64,000 nucleotides of DNA from Bin5 sp965200685 (lineage in GTDB: Bacteria > Chloroflexota > Anaerolineae > Caldilineales > Caldilineaceae): assembly GCA_965200685.1 (NCBI GenBank), contig OZ241379.1, positions 1,116,001-1,180,000 on the forward strand, written 5' to 3'. A program made the position numbers and the translations under genes. The stretch's first letter is position 1; every line of letters begins with the position of its first letter. The notes under the pieces were generated by a model that saw only the letters and a program-made list of their open reading frames with translations, did not search any database and had not been told where the DNA came from. Of the stretch, positions 39,282 through 47,997 are shown in pieces.

Positions 39282-40178
39282 TTACTCACTGACCATTGCA
39301 ATTTCAGCCAGGGCAAGCGCGCCCAGTACGCCGGCCTGTCCGCCCAAGGCCGGTGGTACGATGTATCTGTCAATGGCGTGTGTGGTGGCCGGGCTTTGGA
39401 TGTAGCCATTCAGAAGCGTTTTCACCTCCCGGTGGATATGGGAGAAGATATGTTCCTGCTCCATGACGCCGCCGCCCATCACCACCAACTGCGGTGACAG
39501 AACCATCATGATATTGACGACCCCCAAGGCCAGATAGTGGGCTTCTAGCAGCCAGGCCTCATGCTCCGGCGGCAGGGTTTCCCCCACCTGCCCCCAGCGG
39601 GCCTCCAGGGCCGGCCCGTTCGCCAGCCCCTCCAAGCAATCACCATGGAAAGGACAGACCCCGGCAAAGGGATCCCGCTCCCAATTATGGGGTACAAACA
39701 TATGGCCCATCTCCGGATGAAGCAGGCCATGCATCAGTTTGCCATCCACCATGCCGCCACCGCCGATCCCCGTACCAATGGTCAGATAGACAAAGGTGTC
39801 CATCCCTTGGGCCGCGCCCCAACGCTGCTCGCCCAAGCCAGCGACATTCACATCCGTATCAAAGCCGATGGGGATGTCGAACGCCTCGCGTAACATCGGC
39901 ACGACCGGCGTATGGGACCAGCCCGGCTTGGGTGTATCTGTAATATAGCCGAAGGTCGGCGAACCCGGATCCGGGTCCACCGGCCCGAAAGAGGCCACAC
40001 CAATGGCAGCGATCTCGTGCTGCTTCTGCTGCTCTTGGAAAAACCCAATAGCCCGCCCCATCGTGACGTCGGGCGTCTCCGTCTGGAAGCGGACCTGTGC
40101 CCGAATGTCATGCGGCCCAGTGCCGACCGCGCATACAAACTTCGTACCACCTGCTTCAATTCCGCCAAATACCGCCAT
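39282..40178 (-). CDS. ROK family sugar kinase (fructokinase-like)
   Basis: 298 residues. GIEAGGTKFVCAVG at the N-terminus is the phosphate-binding loop of ScrK/GmuE-type ROK fructokinases. TIGTGIGGGGMVDGKL is the second ATP motif, and a zinc site is built from HMFVPH and CPFHGDCLEG. Likely phosphorylates fructose or a related hexose. It is first in an operon with galT, from a promoter in the divergent region with the NUDIX gene. Confidence 0.88.
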   Translation of the reverse strand: MAVFGGIEAGGTKFVCAVGTGPHDIRAQVRFQTETPDVTMGRAIGFFQEQQKQHEIAAIGVASFGPVDPDPGSPTFGYITDTPKPGWSHTPVVPMLREAFDIPIGFDTDVNVAGLGEQRWGAAQGMDTFVYLTIGTGIGGGGMVDGKLMHGLLHPEMGHMFVPHNWERDPFAGVCPFHGDCLEGLANGPALEARWGQVGETLPPEHEAWLLEAHYLALGVVNIMMVLSPQLVVMGGGVMEQEHIFSHIHREVKTLLNGYIQSPATTHAIDRYIVPPALGGQAGVLGALALAEIAMVSE

Positions 40179-40287
40179 TTCAACCGATCTCCAGAACCCA
40201 CACGAATCTACATATCCATCGTACCAATCATTACGATAGATTACAATTCACTGCGGCGAACCCCTGTGGGCAGTAACGCATACCTGC

Positions 40288-40320
40288 AGTATACCATTTC
40301 CTGCAATCGAATGCTATACT
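40288..40320. promoter_or_regulatory. Divergent extended -10 elements (ROK / NUDIX)
   Basis: Plus strand TGC-TATACT (40312-40320) for the NUDIX gene; minus strand TGG-TATACT (-10 at 40288-40293) for the ROK-galT pair. Neither has a convincing -35. Confidence 0.5.
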
Positions 40321-40382
40321 AGATCAGGATTGTATGTGCCGCGCCGGCGTAGTATTAAATTCCAGAGATCCTGATCCAGACA

Positions 40383-40949
40383 ATGGCTGTCAAATTTCGC
40401 TTTTGTCCCCACTGCGCGGGCCCAATGGGAGAGGCACTGCGGTTCAACGCGGTGCGCCCTGTCTGTGCGGCCTGTGGGTTCGTCCAATTCCACGACCCAA
40501 AAGTAGCGGTCATCGCCTTGGTGGTCAACCATGGGCGAGTACTATTGGCTCAACGCGCAGTAGACCCGGCCAAAGGGAAATGGTCCTTGCCCGGCGGCTA
40601 TATGGATGCGGATGAGATGCCCCAGCAAGCCCTACAACGGGAGCTGCGGGAGGAGGTCGGGCTGGATGTGCAGATCACTGACCTGCTGGACATCTATCCC
40701 ATGGACAACGAGGATGGGGAACACATCGGAATCGTGTTGGCCTATGGGGCTGTGCCGACAGATTCGCCGGACATTCCCTTTGTCGCCGATGACGTGCAGG
40801 CGGCCGGCTGGTACGCGCCGGCCGAGATACCCAGGGACCTGGCCTTTGAATCCACCCACACCCTTTTACATAGATGGATGCAAAATACCAATGAACCCAC
40901 CACAGTTCCAGCCGACGGAGATTTCTATAGAGATGACAGGGCAATTTGA
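40383..40949 (+). CDS. NUDIX hydrolase with zinc ribbon
   Basis: 188 residues. An N-terminal zinc ribbon (FCPHCAG, then VCAACGF) precedes a NUDIX domain whose box reads GGYMDADEMPQQ...RELREEVGL, with all the Gly, Glu and REUxEExGU positions present. This is the NudC-like/ADP-ribose-type hydrolase layout; the substrate, a nucleoside diphosphate derivative, cannot be told. Its last 17 bases overlap the start of the epimerase gene. Confidence 0.9.
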   Translation: MAVKFRFCPHCAGPMGEALRFNAVRPVCAACGFVQFHDPKVAVIALVVNHGRVLLAQRAVDPAKGKWSLPGGYMDADEMPQQALQRELREEVGLDVQITDLLDIYPMDNEDGEHIGIVLAYGAVPTDSPDIPFVADDVQAAGWYAPAEIPRDLAFESTHTLLHRWMQNTNEPTTVPADGDFYRDDRAI

Positions 40950-42027
40950 AACAAGAACTGAAGCCGTAGACTCTGGGCCGGCCGCGACGCCCAAAACCTT
41001 CCTGATCACCGGCGGGGCCGGCTTTCTGGGGATCAACCTAGTGCGCTACCTACAGGCCCGAGGGCACCAAGTGGTGTCCTTAGACATCGCCCCCTTCGAC
41101 TATCCGGAACGGGACAGCATCACCGTGCTTGATGGGGATATCCGCGACCCAGCCGCTGTACAACAGGCCATGGGAGGCGTAGATATCGTCGTCCACACCG
41201 CCGCGGCCCTGCCCCTGTACACGCCGCAGGATATCTACTCAACGGACATTGACGGCCTCCGCATTGTGCTGGACGCGGCCGTTGCGGCCCAAGTCGAGCG
41301 GCTGGTCCATATTTCATCCACGGCCGTCTATGGCATCCCCGACCACCATCCGTTGGCCGAGGACGACAAATTAGAGGGCGTAGGTCCCTACGGCGAGGCC
41401 AAGGTCAAGGCCGAAGAGATCTGTGAAGAGTACCGACAGCGAGGCTTGTGCCTGCCGGTCATCCGCCCCAAATCCTTTATCGGGCCAGAACGTCTGGGGG
41501 TATTTGCCCTGTTCTACGACTGGGCAAAAGATGGGAAACACTTCCCCATACTGGGTAGCGGACAGAATCGCTATCAACTACTAGATGTAGAAGACCTGTG
41601 CGCTGCCATCTATCTGACAGCTACCTTGCCCTGTACACGCGCAAATGATACATTTAATATCGGCGCGACCGACTTTACCACAATGAAAGAGGACTATCAG
41701 GCCGTTCTCGACTACGCCGGCTACGGCAAACGCATCATCCCCTTGCCGGCCGGCCCGGCCATCTGGACCCTGCGCCTGCTGGAACGGCTCGGCCTGTCCC
41801 CTCTCTACAAATGGGTATATGAGACCGCGGCCACAGATTCATTTGTGAGCGTGAACAAAGCCCAGAAAATGCTGGGCTGGTCCCCCCAATACAGCAATAA
41901 GGAGGCCCTGACCCGCAATTACATCTGGTACTTGGACAATCTCGCCAGCTTTGAGGGGCACAGCGGCATCTCCCATCGGCAGCCCTGGAGCCAAGGAGTT
42001 CTGAAGTTGGCTAAGGTGTTTTTCTAA
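40933..42027 (+). CDS. NAD-dependent epimerase/dehydratase
   Basis: 364 residues of the extended SDR type: TGGAGFLGINLVRYLQARGH nucleotide loop, VVHTAAALPLYTP, ISSTAVYGIP, and an active-site segment VGPYGEAKVKAEE in which the YxxxK reads YGEAK. It probably acts on a nucleotide sugar. The C-terminal part (SVNKAQKMLGWSPQYSNKEA) is typical of UDP-sugar epimerases. The start at 40933 is preferred to 40891, which lies further inside the NUDIX gene; GGAG is ~12 bases upstream. Confidence 0.85.
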   Translation: MTGQFETRTEAVDSGPAATPKTFLITGGAGFLGINLVRYLQARGHQVVSLDIAPFDYPERDSITVLDGDIRDPAAVQQAMGGVDIVVHTAAALPLYTPQDIYSTDIDGLRIVLDAAVAAQVERLVHISSTAVYGIPDHHPLAEDDKLEGVGPYGEAKVKAEEICEEYRQRGLCLPVIRPKSFIGPERLGVFALFYDWAKDGKHFPILGSGQNRYQLLDVEDLCAAIYLTATLPCTRANDTFNIGATDFTTMKEDYQAVLDYAGYGKRIIPLPAGPAIWTLRLLERLGLSPLYKWVYETAATDSFVSVNKAQKMLGWSPQYSNKEALTRNYIWYLDNLASFEGHSGISHRQPWSQGVLKLAKVFF

Positions 42028-42056
42028 TTGCAAGAGTGCGAGTCACTAGCCACGCA

Positions 42057-42518
42057 TCAATCTTCAGGGGTGTTACGCGCATCGTCTCCCTGTTGTGCGG
42101 GAATGTCCTGCGCTTTGTCGGGCCTAGCCTGCTGTTCCTCCAGATTGTCGGCAAATTTCTGCACTTCCGTGGCAGCCATCTGCAGGCCCTTGGCCAGGCC
42201 ATCCGTGAGGTCCGCAGCCAAGCCGCTGTGGCGCACCCGTTCTGCTACCTTTTCCGCCTGCCCTCGTAGCTCCTGCCCCTGTTCGCTGCGATTGAACTTG
42301 GCCAACACCTCCTCGACATTTTCCATCAAGGCTGCCATGCCACGCCGTAGCTCTGCCTCCAGTTGATGCCGCTGTTCGCTGCTCCAAGCACTGCGCGCGG
42401 CATGGCCCAAGGCATCAGCTAACCTGTTGATCTCCTGCGCGATCTCATCCCCCATGGATCCCTGGGATTCTGCGCTGCTTTCATCCTCTGTCCTTTGTTG
42501 TCTACGTTCTTCTTCCAT
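42057..42518 (-). CDS. Amphipathic helical protein, unknown function
   Basis: 153 residues, almost wholly helical and charged, with apolipoprotein-like 11-residue periodicity (RLADALGHAARSAWSSEQRH, LRGQAEKVAERVRHSGLAAD). No TM or signal. Proteins of this form are common beside metabolic genes in Chloroflexota, but I do not recognise a function. It sits alone on the minus strand between the epimerase (convergent) and the amidase gene. Confidence 0.65.
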   Translation of the reverse strand: MEEERRQQRTEDESSAESQGSMGDEIAQEINRLADALGHAARSAWSSEQRHQLEAELRRGMAALMENVEEVLAKFNRSEQGQELRGQAEKVAERVRHSGLAADLTDGLAKGLQMAATEVQKFADNLEEQQARPDKAQDIPAQQGDDARNTPED

Positions 42519-42647
42519 CTGCTTCCTCTTATCTTATGGTTGTCTGCATCAGGAGTATCTGGATACAAGATTGTCCTCATGCAGCTGAGATGTCACTTAA
42601 CTTTACGGCGGCCATACACAAAAGTTGCGGACCAACAGCGTCGTCAC

Positions 42648-43928
42648 CTAAGGATGCCAGCCACCGAACTCATCCTCCAAAACCTGCGCCAGAGCCAGAA
42701 CGATATCCTCCCGCCAAGGATGGGAGACGATCTGCACAGCCAGCGGGAGATCATCTTCATCTGTACCGACCGGCACAACGGCCGCGGGATAGCCGCTCAG
42801 GCTGAAGGGAACTGTATAGTCGAAACGTTGACGGTCCCGCCGCCCAATAGGTGGGGCCGTGTGGTGGTCCACTGGGCAGAGGATGGCGTCGTAGTAGCGG
42901 ATATATTGGAGAAGATTGCTGCGAAACTGGTCCCAAGCATGGAGTAGCTCCAGCACATCCTGGCCCCGGGTGGCCGCCATCTGCCGCCAGCCCCGATCCA
43001 GATCCCGGCTACCCCCTACCAGGTCCAGGGGCCGATTTTCCACCATCTGTACGCCAGCACGGGCCAGCGCCTGAGCAGAAGCACCCACCCCATGATGCAC
43101 AGCAGATGTGACCAACGAGGCCGGGTCGTATGAGAAAAAGGCGACTGTCAGGTCTGGCAGAGACAACCGTTCCGGATCGTACAGGGGCATGGCTACCACA
43201 GCCGCGTCCATGTAATCAGGCCCATCAACCACCCGCAGGGCCAGGAGTAGATCCTGCACACGGCGGGCCATGGGCCCGATTTGCGTGCGCTGGTCGGTGA
43301 AGCCGCCGGGCTGGTTGTACACACCGGAGTTGGGGACCCGGCCCTGGGTTGGCTTCAGCCCGGTGATACCACAGTAGGCAGCGGGTACTCGTAGGCCGCC
43401 GCCGGTGTCGCTGCCCAGCCCTAAAGGCGAGCCGCCCGCTGCGACAAGAGCCGCCTCGCCGCCGCTGCTACCACCAGGCGAACGACTCTCGTCATACGGG
43501 TTGCGCGTCTGACCGATGACCGCGTTTTCTGTATCGCTGCCACTGCCCCCCGGTGGACAGTTGGTTTTCGCTAGCAAAATCGCCCCCGCCTGCCGCATGC
43601 GCTTGACGACCGTTGCATCTTCACGCACAATCAACCGCTGCCGGATGCGAGTATCCAGCCGACTCAAAAGCCCAACCGTGGAAAATGTGTCTTTGACAGT
43701 AAAAGGCAAACCATGGAGGGGCCCAAGTGCTGCGCCCCTTTCTTGGTTCTGATCCGCCAACCTGGCCTGTTCCAACGCATCCTCGGCAATAACCGTGACC
43801 GCGTTCAGACGCGAGTTGACCGCATCAAGACGCGCCAGATGGGCAGCTATGACCTCCTGTACAGAGACAGTACGGGCCCGGATGGCCTGGATCAATTGGG
43901 TGGCTGATGCAGAGCAGATGTCGTCCAT
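42648..43928 (-). CDS. Amidase-signature protein lacking the nucleophilic Ser
   Basis: 426 residues, amidase signature family (GatA-like). Lys79 of PFTVKDTF and the cis-Ser154 of SPGGSSGGEAA are present. The segment that should read GSDTGGS[LIV]R reads GSDTGGGLRVP, so the nucleophile position (residue 178, codon at 43395-43397) is Gly. The rest, including GITGLKPTQGRVP and the C-terminal FSLSGYPAAVVP, is intact. It may therefore be catalytically dead or use a different mechanism; a sequencing error is possible but would need a specific GGC/AGC change. No gatB or gatC nearby, so not the tRNA amidotransferase. Confidence 0.88.
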   Translation of the reverse strand: MDDICSASATQLIQAIRARTVSVQEVIAAHLARLDAVNSRLNAVTVIAEDALEQARLADQNQERGAALGPLHGLPFTVKDTFSTVGLLSRLDTRIRQRLIVREDATVVKRMRQAGAILLAKTNCPPGGSGSDTENAVIGQTRNPYDESRSPGGSSGGEAALVAAGGSPLGLGSDTGGGLRVPAAYCGITGLKPTQGRVPNSGVYNQPGGFTDQRTQIGPMARRVQDLLLALRVVDGPDYMDAAVVAMPLYDPERLSLPDLTVAFFSYDPASLVTSAVHHGVGASAQALARAGVQMVENRPLDLVGGSRDLDRGWRQMAATRGQDVLELLHAWDQFRSNLLQYIRYYDAILCPVDHHTAPPIGRRDRQRFDYTVPFSLSGYPAAVVPVGTDEDDLPLAVQIVSHPWREDIVLALAQVLEDEFGGWHP

Positions 43929-44077
43929 TGCCCCTATCCTACCGTAGATACTCTTCCATTCACAAACATGTTATGATAGGATAAGGCCTTGGTATATACT
44001 GTTGCATGGCAGTAACATGTCAGTGACATGCCATTGCCAACGCCACTGGCCACACAAGCTGTGCAAAGGAGGCGAGA

Positions 44078-44707
44078 ATGTCCGTTGTTACCATCTCCCG
44101 TGAATTGGGATCCCGGGGCACCCGCATCGCCGAAGCGGTCGGCACAGCCCTAGGAGCAGCCTGCATCAACAAGGAAGTGTTGGCCGAAATGGCCAAACAG
44201 GCCGGCGTAACCGTCGAGGTCATCGTTGAGGCCGAAGAAAAACTGATGACCCGCGCCGGTGTCGTCAGCCAAGAAATGCGTTCTCTCTTTTCAGCTGACC
44301 CTAGCAATCGCAGCCGCCCCATGGATCAGAAAACCTATGTGCAGCAGATGACGAACGCCATCCATGCCCTCGCACACCAGGGAAATGTAGTCTTTATCGG
44401 ACGAGGAGCCCAGTTGATCCTAGAGGCCCATCCCATGGCCCTGCACGTGCATATCTACGCCGCGCCGGAAGTGCGAGCCGGCCGCATCCAACGTCGCCGC
44501 GACATGGCCCAGATCGATACGGCCAAACGCATCATTCAGCTAGCAGATGAACAGCGGCGGAGCTGGTACCAGCGTTTCTTCGCCAGTGCTGACTGGAAGA
44601 ACAGCCATCACTATCACCTGATGCTGGACACAGGCCGCATCCCCGAAGAGTTGGCAGTGGAGCTGATCGTGCGGGCAGCCAACTCACCGCAACCTGAAGA
44701 ATACTAG
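44078..44707 (+). CDS. Cytidylate-kinase-like protein
   Basis: 209 residues. Starts VVTISRELGSRGTRIAEAVG, the P-loop-equivalent of the cytidylate_kin2 (AAK6-like) family, with GNVVFIGRGAQLIL as the second strand, VRAGRIQRRRDM as the lid and FFASADWKNSHHYHLMLDT in the C-terminal part. Family members are taken to be nucleoside monophosphate kinase relatives; many have no proven substrate. AAGGAGG (44066-44072) gives a clear start. Confidence 0.82.
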   Translation: MSVVTISRELGSRGTRIAEAVGTALGAACINKEVLAEMAKQAGVTVEVIVEAEEKLMTRAGVVSQEMRSLFSADPSNRSRPMDQKTYVQQMTNAIHALAHQGNVVFIGRGAQLILEAHPMALHVHIYAAPEVRAGRIQRRRDMAQIDTAKRIIQLADEQRRSWYQRFFASADWKNSHHYHLMLDTGRIPEELAVELIVRAANSPQPEEY

Positions 44708-44742
44708 GACCTGTAGAGAGGCTAACAACAGGAGTCCCAACA

Positions 44743-45642
44743 ATGGCGAAACTTCTTCTCTGCCACCCACTGTTTCTACACCTAAACCCAGAAGAGCAGG
44801 CCATGAAAAGCCCGTACTTCCCCCTGGGCCTGCTGTATCTAGCCGGCTATGTGCGCGCCCAGGGCCATCAAGTCTCGGTGTTCGACGGGACGTTTGAGGA
44901 GGATGTGGCAGCCTTCTCTGCTCGTCTCACAGCCGAACAACCGGACGTGGTCGGTATCTCGGCTGTGCTGCCCCAGCGGGACATGGCCCTCACCCTAGCC
45001 GCGCAAGCCAAAACAGCCGGGATACTCGTCGTCCTCGGCGGGCCAGATCCAACCAAAGACCCAGCATACTATCTCCAATTCCCCCAAGTCGATGTGGTCG
45101 TCCATCATGAGGGCGAGCAGACCCTTGACGCACTACTGCGGCTCGTAGATGCCGGGCCGGTCACGCCGGCCTTATTGGCCTGTGAGCCGGGCATCGCCTT
45201 TCGGGACCCAAGCGGCCATGTGCTGGTAAACCAGCCCCGCCCACTGCTCGAAAACCTAGACGATCTCCCCCTGCCAGCCCGAGACCTGATCGACATGAAA
45301 CGCTACCTAGATACCTGGCGAGAGGAGAACGGCTACTCATCTTTGACAATATCCACAGCCCGGGGCTGCCCCTACGGTTGCGACTGGTGCCGGGATTCGG
45401 TCCACGGGCAGGAGTTCCGCCAACGTTCGCCGCAAAGTGTCTCTGAGGAGGTGAAACTCCTCAAAAAATCCTACGACATCGACCGGCTACGAGTCGTGGA
45501 TGATGTGGACGGCATCGACCGCGAATGGTTTCAGGCCTGGGCAGATGCTTCCGAGACGACAGATGGGATCCTGCCATTTGAAGCCCTGTACGATCTACAA
45601 CGGCAGGATCTCCCCATGTTGGATGTACGGGACACGTTGTGA
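44743..45642 (+). CDS. B12-binding/radical SAM protein, short form
   Basis: 299 residues. The N-terminal ~125 residues are a B12-binding-like Rossmann domain (FPLGLLYLAGYVRAQGHQVS; VVGISAVLP; VVVLGGPDP-type strand; VVVHHEGEQTL). The radical SAM motif CPYGCDWC (CxxxCxxC) follows at about 212. Only ~80 residues come after it, so the barrel is much shorter than in typical 450-600 residue relatives. Either a compact subfamily or a truncated gene; the ending LPMLDVRDTL is clean and a methyltransferase gene follows. B12 and SAM use are family inference. Confidence 0.78.
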   Translation: MAKLLLCHPLFLHLNPEEQAMKSPYFPLGLLYLAGYVRAQGHQVSVFDGTFEEDVAAFSARLTAEQPDVVGISAVLPQRDMALTLAAQAKTAGILVVLGGPDPTKDPAYYLQFPQVDVVVHHEGEQTLDALLRLVDAGPVTPALLACEPGIAFRDPSGHVLVNQPRPLLENLDDLPLPARDLIDMKRYLDTWREENGYSSLTISTARGCPYGCDWCRDSVHGQEFRQRSPQSVSEEVKLLKKSYDIDRLRVVDDVDGIDREWFQAWADASETTDGILPFEALYDLQRQDLPMLDVRDTL

Positions 45643-45760
45643 AAGAAGCGCAATCAATATCTCCCCACCGTGAGTGGGGCTTTACACGCACCGCCAAACG
45701 AATCAACAGAGTAAGAGAGGATGCCGCACCACATGTACGGGGCGGCGAGGATACGGACAC

Positions 45761-46507
45761 GTGCAGGATTTCTTTTCACATGGATCGCCCTTCTTCAGCC
45801 ATCCACGGCTCAACAGCGAAAACACGGCCAGAGAGATCGATTTTCTGGTCCATGCTTTGGCGTTGAGGCCGGAGACGCGGATTTTGGATGTGGGCTGTGG
45901 TTTTGGACGACACAGCATCGAACTAGCCCGACGGGGCTATCAAGTCGTGGGCATTGACCCGGCCGCAGCCATGATCGAAGCGGCCCGGCAGCGGGCCACC
46001 GAGGCGCGCGTATCTGTTACATTCCAGCAGGTTGCTGCTGAAGATTTTGTGGATGCCAAGCCATTTGACGCAGCCATCTGTCTCTTTACAACACTCGGAC
46101 AGATCCCGGCCCACTCCCATACCGACAACCGGGCACTACTCTCGGTGGTCGCACGTGTCCTGCAAGCGAACGGCAGCTTTGCCCTCGAACTTCCACAGAA
46201 AGGACCAGCCCTGGCCGCGCTAAAGCCTAGCGAGCGTTTCGGCAACGAACCAGACTACATGAAGGTAGAACGCAGCTATGCAGACGAGACAGATAGTGTG
46301 ACGGAACAGTTCCATCTCATTTCACCTACCGCTACACGAACCTATACCCTGCGCTACCGCCTGTTCAACAGGCAGGATGTAACCCGCTTGCTGGCCAAGG
46401 CCGGGCTGCAAGTCCGCAGCACATACGCCGGTTACACCACTGCCGAGCTGACCGACCAAGGGCCGCTTATGCTCTTTGTTTGTACCAGATGCATCTCAAC
46501 TGGCTGA
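45761..46507 (+). CDS. Class I SAM-dependent methyltransferase
   Basis: 248 residues. Motif I ILDVGCGFGRHSIELARRGY, then VVGIDPAAAMIEAAR and FDAAICLFTTLGQI, give a standard Rossmann methyltransferase; the substrate is unknown. The GTG at 45761, with GCGAGG upstream, is preferred over 45674, whose extra residues (QTNQQSKRGCRTTC) look non-coding. The 3' end overlaps the start of the ABC permease gene by 19 bases. Confidence 0.82.
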   Translation: MQDFFSHGSPFFSHPRLNSENTAREIDFLVHALALRPETRILDVGCGFGRHSIELARRGYQVVGIDPAAAMIEAARQRATEARVSVTFQQVAAEDFVDAKPFDAAICLFTTLGQIPAHSHTDNRALLSVVARVLQANGSFALELPQKGPALAALKPSERFGNEPDYMKVERSYADETDSVTEQFHLISPTATRTYTLRYRLFNRQDVTRLLAKAGLQVRSTYAGYTTAELTDQGPLMLFVCTRCISTG

Positions 46508-47229
46508 CAGCGGACCTGCTCTCTCTGCTGCTGCGCGGCCTCCTACTGACTCTCGTGTTGACAATGGTGACAGCCAGCGCGGCCCTGGCTGTCGGCATCG
46601 CCGCCGGTACCATGCGCCTAGCCAAGAATCGCTGGATCGGTGGGCTGGCTGTGGCCCATGTAGAGATTCACCGCAACATCCCTGCCCTAGTCCTGATGAT
46701 CTTTTGGGCCTTCGCTTTACCGAATCTTTTCCCCGCGGAGTTGCGGCGAAATCTGTTTTTTGATAACGATTTTCTCAATTGGATCAGCCGCTGGAGCGGA
46801 CTGGCACTCCCCTATTACACGCTAGCTGCCGCCCTAGCCCTGATCCTGAACACCAGTGCCTATTTGGCAGAACTGTTTCGGGCCGGGGTCGGCGCGATCC
46901 CCCGGCAGCATCTGGACGCAGCCCGTACCCTAGGGGCCTCCCATTTGCAGCTATTCCAGCGCATTCTGCTGCCCCAGGGCCTACGCACAGCCTTCCCAGC
47001 CATCTCAACCCGCTTGATTCACCATCTGAAGAACACCGCGCTGGCCGCCTTTGTCGCTACGCCGGAATTCTTCCACAGTACGCAAACCGCGATTGCCCGC
47101 ACATTTCTAGCCCTAGAATTCCTGCTGCTGGCAGCTATGGTGTATCTACTGCTGGCATTCTCCTTTTCCGGCCTGTTGCGCTGGCTGGAGAACCGCATAA
47201 CCATGACTGGCCGCTGGTCCCTGGAATAA
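46489..47229 (+). CDS. Amino-acid-type ABC transporter permease 1
   Basis: 246 residues. Five TM spans and the EAA-like cytoplasmic loop (DAARTLGASHLQLFQRILLP), as in HisM/GlnP permeases for polar amino acids. A TTG at 46480 could add three residues. The gene overlaps the methyltransferase gene and is followed two bases later by the second permease. Confidence 0.87.
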   Translation: MHLNWLTADLLSLLLRGLLLTLVLTMVTASAALAVGIAAGTMRLAKNRWIGGLAVAHVEIHRNIPALVLMIFWAFALPNLFPAELRRNLFFDNDFLNWISRWSGLALPYYTLAAALALILNTSAYLAELFRAGVGAIPRQHLDAARTLGASHLQLFQRILLPQGLRTAFPAISTRLIHHLKNTALAAFVATPEFFHSTQTAIARTFLALEFLLLAAMVYLLLAFSFSGLLRWLENRITMTGRWSLE

Positions 47230-47231
47230 AG

Positions 47232-47933
47232 ATGTCCGACCACCTGTCTTTTTTGCTCGAAAAACTGCCGGTGCTGCTGATTGGGTTCCCCGGCCAGCGG
47301 CCCGGCGGCCTGCTGCTCAGTCTGATCCTAGCTGTAGTTGCCTTGATCATCGGCTTCTGTCTGGCGATGCCCATCAGCAGCGCAGAACGGGCAAATTGGC
47401 GTCTGGTACGCTGGCCAGCCATCGCATATGTGGAGGTGTTGCGCGGGCTGCCGCTGATTCTGCTGCTGGTGCTGGTGCATCAAGGCCTGGGCGGGGTGCG
47501 CTTCGGCCTGCACTGGAGCCCACGCACCTCCGCACTGGTGGCCCTAACCCTCTATACCAGTGCCTATCAGGCAGAGATTCTGCGGGCCGGCGCGGCCAAA
47601 GTACCCCTAGAACTGGTGGAATCGGCCCGGCTTATGGGCGCACGCAGCGGCCAAGTGTACTTACTGATCAAACTACGCTATATTGTGCGAATCATGCTGC
47701 CAGCCTTCAGCGGCCAGGCCATCAGTCTGTTCAAAGATACGTCCGTGGTGGTGGTGATCGGTGTGGCTGAAGTGATGACCATAGCACGCATGGCCCTGGG
47801 CGCAGATGTCACCAATGCCCCCTATTGGGTAACCATGTACAGCTTTGTAGGCGTTCTCTACTTTGTCATCGCCTTCAGCTTTTCCCGTCTGGCCCAACAC
47901 TGGGAACAAATAACTGACGGCCAGAAGCAGTAG
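47232..47933 (+). CDS. Amino-acid-type ABC transporter permease 2
   Basis: 233 residues, paralogous to permease 1: TM1 LLLSLILAVVALIIGFCLAM, YVEVLRGLPLILLLVLVHQG (HisM-type), EAA loop VESARLMGARSGQVYLLIKL and FKDTSVVVVIGVAEVM. The two permeases form the membrane channel. I start it at 47232; an upstream open frame is only the shadow of permease 1. Confidence 0.87.
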   Translation: MSDHLSFLLEKLPVLLIGFPGQRPGGLLLSLILAVVALIIGFCLAMPISSAERANWRLVRWPAIAYVEVLRGLPLILLLVLVHQGLGGVRFGLHWSPRTSALVALTLYTSAYQAEILRAGAAKVPLELVESARLMGARSGQVYLLIKLRYIVRIMLPAFSGQAISLFKDTSVVVVIGVAEVMTIARMALGADVTNAPYWVTMYSFVGVLYFVIAFSFSRLAQHWEQITDGQKQ

Positions 47934-47947
47934 ACATGGGCGAAAGA

Positions 47948-47956
47948 TGGTATAAT
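47948..47956 (+). promoter_or_regulatory. Extended -10 of the receptor gene
   Basis: TGG-TATAAT, with the dispersed motif GTCACTGCAGTT at 47962-47973 just downstream. A weak TAGACA lies 14 bases upstream. It would give the binding protein its own, stronger transcript. Confidence 0.5.
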
Positions 47957-47997
47957 CACTTGTCACTGCAGTTTACATCATCAAAGGCAATTTCTAC

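Noticed and set aside
40606..40932. N-terminal extension of the epimerase
   Set aside because: Shadow of the NUDIX gene; the NAD-binding fold begins well after 40933.
46779..47231. N-terminal extension of permease 2
   Set aside because: Shadow frame of permease 1; a normal permease N-terminus starts at 47232.
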